A stretch of DNA of 64,000 nt from the NCBI GenBank assembly GCA_963678555.2, contig CAXXJA010000002.1:1240001-1304000 (forward strand), read 5' to 3'. Both the position numbers and the translations under genes were made by a program. This document shows, in pieces, positions 54,037 through 61,366 of this stretch. The notes under the pieces are model-generated. The model did no database searches and had not been told where the DNA came from. It saw nothing but the letters and a program-made list of their open reading frames with translations. The stretch comes from SABI01 sp963678555 (GTDB taxonomy: Bacteria > Spirochaetota > Spirochaetia > Sphaerochaetales > Sphaerochaetaceae). Every line of letters begins with the position of its first letter. Position 1 is the first letter of the stretch.

Positions 54037-54283
54037 TTATAAATTTGCGAACCCTCCTCTACTGGAGTGAGAACAAACCGATGCCGGGGATTCGAGTTCG
54101 CCGGTCAGATAGACCGGACGTCGAAAGGCAACGATCACCATCGCCGTTTTGCAGTGCGGACCGCACTGGCATACACATCGATGGTCTTGTCCCTCTTGCC
54201 CTGCAACTTCAGCATGCGCAGGTGCCGTTGGTAGAGAGATCGTTAAAGCGGGATTGTTCCGAGGATTCCATGATAAACTCCTT
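54037..54283 (-). pseudogene. N-terminal remnant of a tyrosine recombinase
   Basis: Begins with AAAGGAG and ATGGAATCCTCGGAACAAT (MESSEQSRFNDL), then after a small frameshift YQRHLRMLKLQGKRDKTID, the SAM-like arm-binding domain of XerC/D- or IS91-associated phage-type integrases. Further frameshifts follow, and the catalytic R-H-R-Y half is absent. It sits inside the cassette array on the opposite strand. Confidence 0.6.
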
Positions 54284-54514
54284 TGCTCAGAGGCCAGGAA
54301 TTTGGCCATGCCAAGAAGTCTACCCTGAAGCTGGTGTTGGTTAAGATTGTGAGCTGATTTTCCCCGCCGCGCTAGCGGCTTTGGTCAACAACAGAATTAA
54401 CGCGGACGGAAAATACGTGCGCAAATACTCGTAAACTTCGGTGATGGTCGTTACTTTTCTTTGCCGCCGATATTCAAGACCGTTAGAAGTCGCGTGTAGC
54501 ATGGTGTGTAGCTT

Positions 54515-55561
54515 TTGACTACTAATATCATTGATATCATCGCTGCTAGAGAACTAACCGGTTTGCCATTGGTGTCGGCTGAAGATGCCAGTGATGTGGT
54601 CGGCACGTCATATCATGATTTGGAGCGTGAATCGGAAAGTAACGCTCATGCTTCAGCTAGGGAGCGAGCGATCGGCTACTTCACCAGCAGGGGGTTTCAT
54701 GTCTATCCCAAGGGTGTGGGTATTGACGGGGTTTTAACGTTTGCTGATTTAATCGCGGTGCGTGGAGATAGAACAATTTTTGTGGAAGTCCTTTCTGATT
54801 CAGGATTATGTGAAGAAACGCTTGCACGAAAAGCCCAACTTCAAAATTACGCTGAACTTTGTTTTGTATTTTTTTACGGGAACAAGGTTTCGGATGATCC
54901 CGGCTTGATGCTCATAAAGCGCAGTGTGGAGCGGTGGGCCGATGTTTTGTATTGCCGAATCCACGGCTGGTCAGGAAATTTTATTCAAGATGATAGCCGT
55001 ATGTCTGTTGCATTCGATACGACAAGAGATATCGGTATCGTAGCGAGCGGCGAAATTAAAATCGCTAGACGTAAAGTTGAAGTTGCAGTGAGTTTTGTCA
55101 CTCATCTCTACGAAAACCCAATGAACACTACCATTTCGAATATCGTTGGGGCCCGAAGCTATCGATATGAAAAAATATGGCTTTCGGTTTTTCGAGATAT
55201 TGCAAAAAATACAGGTCACAATATTCGATATCGGTCGCGTTTTGAAGAGAACGTGACAATTCGCACCATGCGCAGGCAAAGCGGTTTACAAATGTATGAT
55301 GCTACCGGCAAAATTTCCATGCGGCTGCGCTCAGAAAATCGTGAGCCCGATGCCAAAGAAAACCCAAATTGGGATTGCCACCCTCAATCGCGAGACATCC
55401 CTGTGGAATATGCTTATGGGGTTTTTGTGCTTGAGCGTACTGGCTCCGAAGGGATTAATCATATTGTTCGAGCTTTTAGGCAACAAGGGATTAATTTACA
55501 GTTGAACGCGGAATTAAAGGCCAATGCCTTCAAAGTTCTCGAAAAGCAAGTGCAAGCCTGA
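54515..55561 (+). CDS. integron-cassette protein 3, PD-(D/E)XK nuclease-like
   Basis: A 348-aa protein, the largest in the array. Residues 45-130 look like a restriction-endonuclease fold: helix ASARERAIGYFTSRGFHVYP, then FADLIAVRGDRTIFVEVLS with catalytic-type Asp and Glu on consecutive strands, then the basic helix ETLARKAQLQNYA. The Lys of the classical motif is replaced by Val (EVL), so activity is uncertain; a Lys from the next helix could substitute. The C-terminal half is unrecognised. It starts with TTG at 54515 and no good ribosome site is seen. An attC-like site follows 16 bp after the stop. Confidence 0.68.
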   Translation: MTTNIIDIIAARELTGLPLVSAEDASDVVGTSYHDLERESESNAHASARERAIGYFTSRGFHVYPKGVGIDGVLTFADLIAVRGDRTIFVEVLSDSGLCEETLARKAQLQNYAELCFVFFYGNKVSDDPGLMLIKRSVERWADVLYCRIHGWSGNFIQDDSRMSVAFDTTRDIGIVASGEIKIARRKVEVAVSFVTHLYENPMNTTISNIVGARSYRYEKIWLSVFRDIAKNTGHNIRYRSRFEENVTIRTMRRQSGLQMYDATGKISMRLRSENREPDAKENPNWDCHPQSRDIPVEYAYGVFVLERTGSEGINHIVRAFRQQGINLQLNAELKANAFKVLEKQVQA

Positions 55562-55577
55562 GGAGACTGAGTGGCCA

Positions 55578-55701
55578 CTTCTAACCAGTGAATAAGCCGA
55601 CAATTTTTCGCTGCCGCTCCAAATTGTCGGCTTTGTTCAACCATACGCTCCAGCCGACGTTCACTGCTGCGCAGCGCACGCTGCTGAGATAGTCGTTAGG
55701 C
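55578..55701 (+). other. attC-like site 3
   Basis: CTAACCAGTGAATAAGCCGAC on the left; an inner 13-bp stem AAGCCGACAATTT/AAATTGTCGGCTT; a second palindromic part around CTGCTGCGCAGCGCACGCTGC; and the right core CGTTAGGC. GTTCAAC at about 55635 could also be a left core, so two fused sites are possible. Confidence 0.65.
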
Positions 55702-55707
55702 TAAGAA

Positions 55708-56391
55708 ATGAATAAACTCACTTCGAGACATAAAGATATACTTATTGGGTGTTTATTTATTGTCGCTTCTTTGCCTTTTTTTATTATCGGAAAAACTCAT
55801 GAATCATTTGACATTGGATTTATGTGTTTGTTTGGTGCACTTTTCTTTCTTGTCTTTACGCGGAAGAAAAAGTCATCATATGAAAATAACGAGAAGATTA
55901 AGTATGTTGAGGGCTTTCCTCGCAAAAATCTTACGGGAAAATATAGCTCAAAATTTAACATTAACAAACTTGAAATTTTTGAACATGGAATATCATTGTT
56001 TTCAAAAAATCATGGAATTGTTTATTTAGAAAAAAATGAGATTAAAAAAATAACTTTGGAAGTAAAATACGAAGATTATGGCTATAGATACCCTTGTGTT
56101 TACAAAGACATAGCAAGCATATTTATTGAAACTTGTTTTTCAGACAATAAAGAAATCATCACTTCTAACTGGGGATTACGTAAAGAAATCCCATCTATTT
56201 TTGACCATTTGCGTCATAATTTTGAAAACGACTTTGAAATTTCAAGTACAGATACAATTTTTTACCATTTTCAAAAACACAAGAGACGTTCTGAAAAAAA
56301 TAGGAATACCTTTATTTATTTTATTGTTCTTGTTCTAATCATTATACTTATTCCTGTAATTAATAACTTCATGAGAAGCCTAACGAATTAA
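55708..56391 (+). CDS. integron-cassette protein 4, membrane protein of unknown function
   Basis: A 227-aa protein. Two N-terminal helices (DILIGCLFIVASLPFFIIG; FDIGFMCLFGALFFLVF), a cytoplasmic domain of about 130 residues rich in Lys and Ile, and one C-terminal helix (TFIYFIVLVLIIILIPVI) resemble small PH-like membrane proteins in layout only. The ATG lies 6 bp after the attC core GTTAGGC, and the stop codon lies inside the next attC site, as is common for cassettes. Strongly A/T-rich. Confidence 0.75.
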   Translation: MNKLTSRHKDILIGCLFIVASLPFFIIGKTHESFDIGFMCLFGALFFLVFTRKKKSSYENNEKIKYVEGFPRKNLTGKYSSKFNINKLEIFEHGISLFSKNHGIVYLEKNEIKKITLEVKYEDYGYRYPCVYKDIASIFIETCFSDNKEIITSNWGLRKEIPSIFDHLRHNFENDFEISSTDTIFYHFQKHKRRSEKNRNTFIYFIVLVLIIILIPVINNFMRSLTN

Positions 56392-56436
56392 TACAGCGGA
56401 TTCGCTACCGCTCTCCGCTGATCACTAGGTTAGCTG
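56378..56436 (+). other. attC-like site 4
   Basis: GCCTAACGAATT left core (perfect RYYYAAC), arms CAGCGGA / TCCGCTG, and right core GTTAGCT. A compact 59-bp site, the clearest in the array. Confidence 0.82.
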
Positions 56437-56458
56437 TAAAAATAAAATGGAGAATGAA

Positions 56459-56905
56459 ATGAAACTTATTCTAGGTTGCGTGCTGACACTGCTTTTACTT
56501 TCTGGTTGCACAGTAATCAATGTTAGTCCAGTTAAGTCAAACACAAATTTGACTGATGTCTGCATTGAGAAAAACCCCAATGTGCACATTAAGGGTTTCA
56601 TTGAAGCGGTACAAAGTGGATTCGAGCGTCATGGAGTAAATACCCGCGCGGTTGATCGACCAGTTCCTGAAAATTGTGAGAATATATTGTCCTATACAGC
56701 GTTAGAAACATGGGACATCGTATTCTACATGCACCACGCAGCACTCAGATTAGAGCATAAAGGCAATCTCCTCGGTACGGCCGAATACCATTTGAGGGGC
56801 GGGGGTGGTTTTTCACTGCTAAAATATCAAAGTCCAAAAACAAAATTAGATCCAGTTATAGACCAATTACTTTCAAGTCAACAAAAACAGCTAACCAGAA
56901 AATGA
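56459..56905 (+). CDS. integron-cassette protein 5, Sbal_3080-family-like lipoprotein
   Basis: A 148-aa lipoprotein. The signal peptide MKLILGCVLTLLLLSGC ends in a lipobox. The mature part has paired Cys (LTDVCIEKN and PENCENIL) and the TWDIVFYMHHAALRLEHKG segment, which I associate with the Sbal_3080 lipoprotein family known from Shewanella. The start at 56459 was chosen because GGAGA lies 7 bp upstream; an ATG 12 bp earlier is possible. Its function is unknown; a periplasmic-facing lipid anchor is expected. Confidence 0.72.
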   Translation: MKLILGCVLTLLLLSGCTVINVSPVKSNTNLTDVCIEKNPNVHIKGFIEAVQSGFERHGVNTRAVDRPVPENCENILSYTALETWDIVFYMHHAALRLEHKGNLLGTAEYHLRGGGGFSLLKYQSPKTKLDPVIDQLLSSQQKQLTRK

Positions 56906-56999
56906 AGGCGAACGGAAAATGGCCGGGTGCTCCCCGAAAAGCAAAATCTAAATTGCGGTAGTAATCCGAAACATTTCGTCGCCGCCGTTTATCAGGACC

Positions 57000-57156
57000 G
57001 TTGAGGCTGTAGGAAAACCTCAGGAATTAAAAAAACATTGAACTTCAAGGGTTACAAAACCGTTCGACGAGTCAGGAAAATTGATCTGAGGGCAAATTTC
57101 GAAGTTGATTTTTTAAAAATATTCGGGAGTAGGATTTTCCTACACCTTCGTTAGAC
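57000..57156 (+). other. attC-like site 5 (long)
   Basis: Left arm TGTAGGAAAACC and right arm GGATTTTCCTACACC, followed by the perfect right core GTTAGAC. The left core is degenerate. The inner 100 bp are A/T-rich. Confidence 0.5.
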
Positions 57157-57168
57157 CTTGGATGGGCA

Positions 57169-57561
57169 ATGAAACAACTACTCACTCTTCTAATAATATT
57201 CATCCCCTCAGTTATCTATGCTGAAAATAACAGCAAAAGTGAAACGGCTGATTTTATGCTCAAATGTTCTTCCGCTATTGATATTGCATCAAATTTAGAA
57301 ACTGATGCTACTGTTAGGGAAAAATTAACATATCTTAAAAAGGTTTATTTTGTAATCGGCTTAGAATTATCAAGCAAAGAATACGCTAGAGAGAAATACG
57401 GTATCTTTTACAAAGAGCTAATGACTGGCGGCTCTGGCCCCAAAAATTCAGCAAAATGGATAGATTTCATACGAAGCGAGGTTAAATCATGTGAAACGCG
57501 TGCCCCAGCTTTACAGTCATATATTCAAGACGCAATTAGAACAAAATTGTCTAACGAATAA
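57169..57561 (+). CDS. integron-cassette protein 6, secreted protein of unknown function
   Basis: A 130-aa protein with a signal peptide (MKQLLTLLIIFIPSVIYA). The helical mature part has two Cys (FMLKCSSAIDIAS; VKSCETRAP) that could form a disulfide. It starts 12 bp after the GTTAGAC core and its stop codon lies inside the following attC site. No family was recognised. It is the last cassette of the array. Confidence 0.72.
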   Translation: MKQLLTLLIIFIPSVIYAENNSKSETADFMLKCSSAIDIASNLETDATVREKLTYLKKVYFVIGLELSSKEYAREKYGIFYKELMTGGSGPKNSAKWIDFIRSEVKSCETRAPALQSYIQDAIRTKLSNE

Positions 57562-57609
57562 GGATAGATAGCGCGAGGGAGGAGCCGCAATCTTATCCTG
57601 TGGTTGGAC
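57549..57609 (+). other. attC-like site 6
   Basis: GTCTAACGAATAAGGATAG (perfect RYYYAAC) / CTTATCCTGTG + GTTGGAC. It closes the array. The following 100 bp duplicate 53894-54002. Confidence 0.82.
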
Positions 57610-58036
57610 GAGCCCAGTCTTTATAGAGATAAAGCAAATGTATCGGATTGGTTTTAAGGGGTGCGAAGGCCTTGAATTCCTAGCTCTTTTTTCAGGGTGA
57701 GCCTTCAAGTCATGAAGTCCTGTCCGTTGATGGACAGGACTTCATTCAATTCGTCTGCGCTGTTTGCGATATTGACAAAGAGCAACTGTTCGGGGTTCGG
57801 CGTGGTGTTGCCCATGGCCCAAAAGACCCGGCAATCTACGTATTAAGAGCGCATAGTCAAAAAACGCTGAAAGAGATAGGCGCTGTCCTGGAGTGCACCC
57901 ACTACCGCCCTGTCAGCGCGGCTATTTCTATGATGGGGGGATGTTACCATCCGGGACATGTATGTGCGAGCCTGTCGGGAGATGAAAATCAGTCAACCGT
58001 AGACTTGCCCCTCCTGATTTCTACAAAAATATGTCA
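57562..58036. other. array right flank, no intact gene
   Basis: Holds attC site 6, its duplicated flank, and a perfect hairpin TGAAGTCCTGTCC/GGACAGGACTTCA (57713-57744) that could end transcription from either side. A 36-codon minus-strand frame (MGNTTPNPEQLLFVNIANS) looks like a gene remnant but could not be identified. Confidence 0.5.
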
Positions 58037-58846
58037 TCAATGTTTTACAAAACGCTGCATAATGGCATAATCGCTATCCGACGCTTGACGAAAACCAGCG
58101 ATACCTATCGCATTTATCTCCGGACTATCTTTTTCTAGAGAGAGCAGGGCCTTGAGCAATTTCTGCCGGATTTCAGGCGGGAGTTTTCGACTAACGGAAA
58201 AGGCCCAATTGGGCAACCACGCAGTTGCTGCATTTTTTACGATGCTCCCAGGAATAATATATTGATCTGCGATATGCAAAGCAGATTCACGGATAAAACC
58301 CGCATCAACATCACCAACGCTGACAGGGATAATTACATTTTCCTGTCGATTTTCGGCAGCAGTGACAAACTTGATGCCCTTGGGATCTATATTTTCGTCC
58401 GTCAGGCTTATAAGTTGGGACAAATAGCCACCAGCGGAAATGTCACTGACAATCATTACCGTCTTGCCGGCGAGATCAGCCAGGTTCTCAATACCACTAT
58501 CCGGTCGACTTATAACGATTCCACGAAACTTGTCTCCGTCATTTTTACTGACAGCCATTGCGAGAGCCTCGTGGGCAGTCGAAACCTCTGAGAAAACCAA
58601 GGGATTTTCATAGCCGATATCAATAGACCCGTTTTTAATTTTATTTTCGTAGTCGGTGAAATCTTTTGCTAGCTCCAAACGAACTTTCTCGCCCAGTTGA
58701 TTTGAAAGATACTCAGCAAGAGGGGTCATCATTTGGGTTAGCTGCTTCGGATAGTAGCGAGGTAAAATCGATAAAACATATTCGCGGCTATATGCTGGAG
58801 AAGTCAATAAGCATAGAAAGATAAGGAAGAGCAGACTTTTTTTCAT
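58037..58846 (-). CDS. PhnD-like periplasmic binding protein (second copy)
   Basis: A 269-aa protein with a signal peptide (LLFLIFLCLLTSPAYS). It has the type 2 periplasmic binding fold of phosphate/phosphonate receptors: LSILPRYYPKQLTQMMTPLA, GSIDIGYENPLVFSE, and DISAGGYLSQLI for the anion-binding Ser/Gly loop. It is a clear paralogue of the protein encoded at 59046-59876. There are no ABC permease or ATPase genes nearby, so a sensing rather than an uptake role is likely. The 200 bp between the two genes holds no clear gene. Confidence 0.85.
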   Translation of the reverse strand: MKKSLLFLIFLCLLTSPAYSREYVLSILPRYYPKQLTQMMTPLAEYLSNQLGEKVRLELAKDFTDYENKIKNGSIDIGYENPLVFSEVSTAHEALAMAVSKNDGDKFRGIVISRPDSGIENLADLAGKTVMIVSDISAGGYLSQLISLTDENIDPKGIKFVTAAENRQENVIIPVSVGDVDAGFIRESALHIADQYIIPGSIVKNAATAWLPNWAFSVSRKLPPEIRQKLLKALLSLEKDSPEINAIGIAGFRQASDSDYAIMQRFVKH

Positions 58847-59045
58847 GACAGGGTTCTCCTTTAATCAACTCGTGTCTGTCTGAGGTCTCGGCTGGACATG
58901 AGTTAGTTGATTGAATAAATTCTGAATCATTTTAACTGTCAAAGGGTGCCATCCCCAACTAGAGCTAAGCCAGGAAGGCAGAACGTAGACGGCGGTAAAA
59001 AGGGCCGGAATAAGTCCAGAGAACCCATGGGTTTCGTTTGCATTT

Positions 59046-59876
59046 TTACTCTGAGGAAACAGAGACCCCAACTGCCCGCCGTATTGCGTTGAAATTCTTA
59101 TCCTCCACCTTCTCAAAAGAGTCAATTTGCAATGCTTGGAGAATTGGGTCATTCCTTTTTAAATTAATCAGGGCATTGCGAATGGCGTCCTTTGTCTTCT
59201 CCGGCAGGTCTCGTCTCACTGAAATGACCCATTCAGGAAGATACGCTGTCTTTTTAATCACCTTAATCTGGCTTCGCGGAACAAATGCATCTGCTGCATG
59301 CAGTGCGGATTCACGGATAAACCCAGCATCCACATCGCCATTGTAGGTTGAAAATATAACATTCTCCTGTTTGTTATTCAGCGCGACCTCGAGAATCATG
59401 TCCTTATTTGTATCAATGCCTTCCTGTAATAATGATATACGCTGAGAAAGATAGCCCCCCGCTGATGTGTTGCTGACAATGGCGATATGTTTTCCTACCA
59501 ATTCATTGACAGCGACTATCGGACTGTCTGTGCGGGTGATGATAAGACCCCGGAACTTTGAACCATCCGGTTTCTTGGATATTACGGCCACGGCTTGATG
59601 GGGAGATCGGACATAAACAAGTGGATTTTCGAAGCCAATGTCAATATCTCGGGCCAGCCGTTGCTCATATTCCTTAAAATCAGTTACGATAATGGGCTCA
59701 ATCTGGATTCCAGTCGTATAGCTTAAATATTTTGCTAATGGTCTGACCCGTTTTTCGATTTCATCCAAAGAGTAATGTGGCAACATGGATAAGCGAAGCG
59801 AACTTGCTGCAAAGCTCGAAAAAGGAGAAGCGAGTATTAGACCGATTGACAAAGCGATAAGAAATAAAGATTTCAT
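59046..59876 (-). CDS. PhnD-like periplasmic binding protein (first copy)
   Basis: A 276-aa protein with signal peptide and the same fold and motifs as its neighbour: LSMLPHYSLDEIEKRVRPLA, DIDIGFENPLVYV, SNTSAGGYLSQR and GDVDAGFIRESALHAADAF. It overlaps the HAMP membrane protein gene by 4 bp (ATGA), so the two products are made together. In related systems PhnD-like proteins dock onto the periplasmic domain of a membrane sensor. The ligand is unknown; phosphonate, phosphite or other small anions are candidates from family only. Confidence 0.87.
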   Translation of the reverse strand: MKSLFLIALSIGLILASPFSSFAASSLRLSMLPHYSLDEIEKRVRPLAKYLSYTTGIQIEPIIVTDFKEYEQRLARDIDIGFENPLVYVRSPHQAVAVISKKPDGSKFRGLIITRTDSPIVAVNELVGKHIAIVSNTSAGGYLSQRISLLQEGIDTNKDMILEVALNNKQENVIFSTYNGDVDAGFIRESALHAADAFVPRSQIKVIKKTAYLPEWVISVRRDLPEKTKDAIRNALINLKRNDPILQALQIDSFEKVEDKNFNAIRRAVGVSVSSE

Positions 59877-60742
59877 AGCTTTTCTCCGGAGTTTAGGCCG
59901 GATTTCTGAGGGGAGGTTTTGCTCCTCTGCTCATTGTTCTGCATTTTTTTCATCATATAGTTAACAGCTGCTTGCATCCGAGTGAAAGATTGTGCCAGTT
60001 CCCATATCTCACCGCCGCATTTGATGTTGATGCTAGTGTCAATCTTGCCGATTGAAATTGCATGAGCTTGCTCTGTTAATTGCCGAATCGGCTTGGATAC
60101 GGTTTTCGCGACCAGCATAATAGCGACGGCTCCCACCAATCCCATTATGCCAAGTAAGGCAAGAAGCGGGTAGAGGGCAGCTTGAAGCTCCTTGTCCACG
60201 TTTTCGGTAAAAATACCGATGTGAGCCTCGCTTCCACTTAATCCAAGAGGCATCGCAATCTCAAAAACTTTCTGTCCGCCCACCACTATATCGCGGTGTT
60301 CTTCTGTCTGATTGGTCGTCATTCGTATTTTCTCGACCAATTTTTTAGGGAATCCTTTTTCTTTAACCAGTGCCGCAAAGTCAGAGTTAAAGCGGCTCAG
60401 GTCGCTAAACTGTCCTGCAATAGCGATTCCTCTTTTGTTTATGACAGCCACATATGCAACATCAGGCAGGTTTACCGTAATTTCAGCAACTTTGTTGACC
60501 CGCAAGTAGTTACGAGTGAGCACTGGCTCGAGAACTGTAGAAGAAAAGGATTTTGATATGGCAAATGTTCGTTGAACGATTTGCTCGTTGACCAGGGGCG
60601 GCACAAAGCGTTGATACAGAAAAACCAATAAAATGCCCAGAAGGAAAATATAACCTAAAAAGGCCAACATGAGTTTGGTATTGATTTTTAAACCAGGAAC
60701 TTTTGTTTTTGGCTCAGAAACTTTAGAATCAGGTTGGTTCAT
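59873..60742 (-). CDS. membrane sensor with HAMP domain and no output domain
   Basis: A 289-aa protein. Helix 1 (LMLAFLGYIFLLGILLVFLY, about 24-43), a periplasmic sensor of about 140 residues (sCache-like, with VAYVAVINKRGIAIAG), helix 2 (LLALLGIMGLVGAVAIMLVA, about 192-212) and a HAMP domain (TVSKPIRQLTEQAHAISIG). The cytosolic tail after HAMP is only about 40 residues and polar. It therefore must signal through another protein. It heads an operon with the two PhnD-like genes. The HD-GYP gene lies upstream beyond a transposase remnant. Confidence 0.85.
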   Translation of the reverse strand: MNQPDSKVSEPKTKVPGLKINTKLMLAFLGYIFLLGILLVFLYQRFVPPLVNEQIVQRTFAISKSFSSTVLEPVLTRNYLRVNKVAEITVNLPDVAYVAVINKRGIAIAGQFSDLSRFNSDFAALVKEKGFPKKLVEKIRMTTNQTEEHRDIVVGGQKVFEIAMPLGLSGSEAHIGIFTENVDKELQAALYPLLALLGIMGLVGAVAIMLVAKTVSKPIRQLTEQAHAISIGKIDTSINIKCGGEIWELAQSFTRMQAAVNYMMKKMQNNEQRSKTSPQKSGLNSGEKL

Positions 60743-60841
60743 GATATAAAATCCTCCGCGACTAATTGTAAGAATTCCACCGGAATTTAGGGGACTTTAA
60801 CATGTTTAAAATCTTTATGGAAGTTTTCTAATGTTAGTGCC

Positions 60842-61066
60842 TAGTATGGCAGCTTGCCAAGTTCATGATATAAAGCAATTTGTAGGCCTTTCAGTATTCT
60901 GAAACCGTAGGCTTTTCTCATCGTGGGTTTTGCCTTGAGGTTCATTCTCTCTACGGACCCACTTAAAGGCTGCTTCTTTGGCTCTGAACCAGTTCAGGAT
61001 CAGCGGCTTGTGATTGCGTAGCATAGTGGCCACCTTTTTCATCGGTTCCAGACCAACAACGGCCAA
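60842..61066 (-). pseudogene. ISL3-family transposase C-terminal remnant
   Basis: Two frames together give MKKVATMLRNHKPLILNWF then, after a frameshift, SGSVERMNLKAKPTMRKAYG and IALYHELGKLP before a stop. This is the C-terminal DDE-region pattern of ISL3 transposases (HKPLILNWF; NxKxKxxxRKAYGF). No other part of the element and no terminal repeats were found. Confidence 0.75.
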
Positions 61067-61366
61067 GTGGATACCGGCAGGGCGGTTTCAGATCAAAATC
61101 TTCCCCTGGAAGCCTTCGCTTTGCCAGGATGGTACGCGGATTTGAATTTGGACTATGTTATAGTCGTTTCGGAATTGGGCGTAAAATATTCTGAGGCTCA
61201 TCGTGCCCGTTATGATGCCCTCAGTAGTATAGATAAGGGTGATTTTCCCGAATATCAAAACACGCTGCAGAAACATTTTCAGGAAGGCTTTATAGTGTCC
61301 TCTCAGCCTCTTGAAGTATCAGCCCAGATATTGAGAGATATCGACATCATCGATTTGCTCAGGTAA
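61067..61366 (+). other. doubtful 99-codon open frame
   Basis: A plus-strand frame with protein-like composition (ALPGWYADLNLDYVIVVSEL; HRARYDALSS) that overlaps the end of the HD-GYP gene by 48 bp. It starts at a GTG with no ribosome site, next to the transposase remnant, and is possibly the tail of a gene cut by that insertion. Not identified. Confidence 0.25.

Noticed and set aside
58865..59152. 95-codon minus-strand frame overlapping the first PhnD gene
   Set aside because: Its first half is an out-of-frame shadow of the PhnD gene. The second half has some hydrophobic character but no own start.
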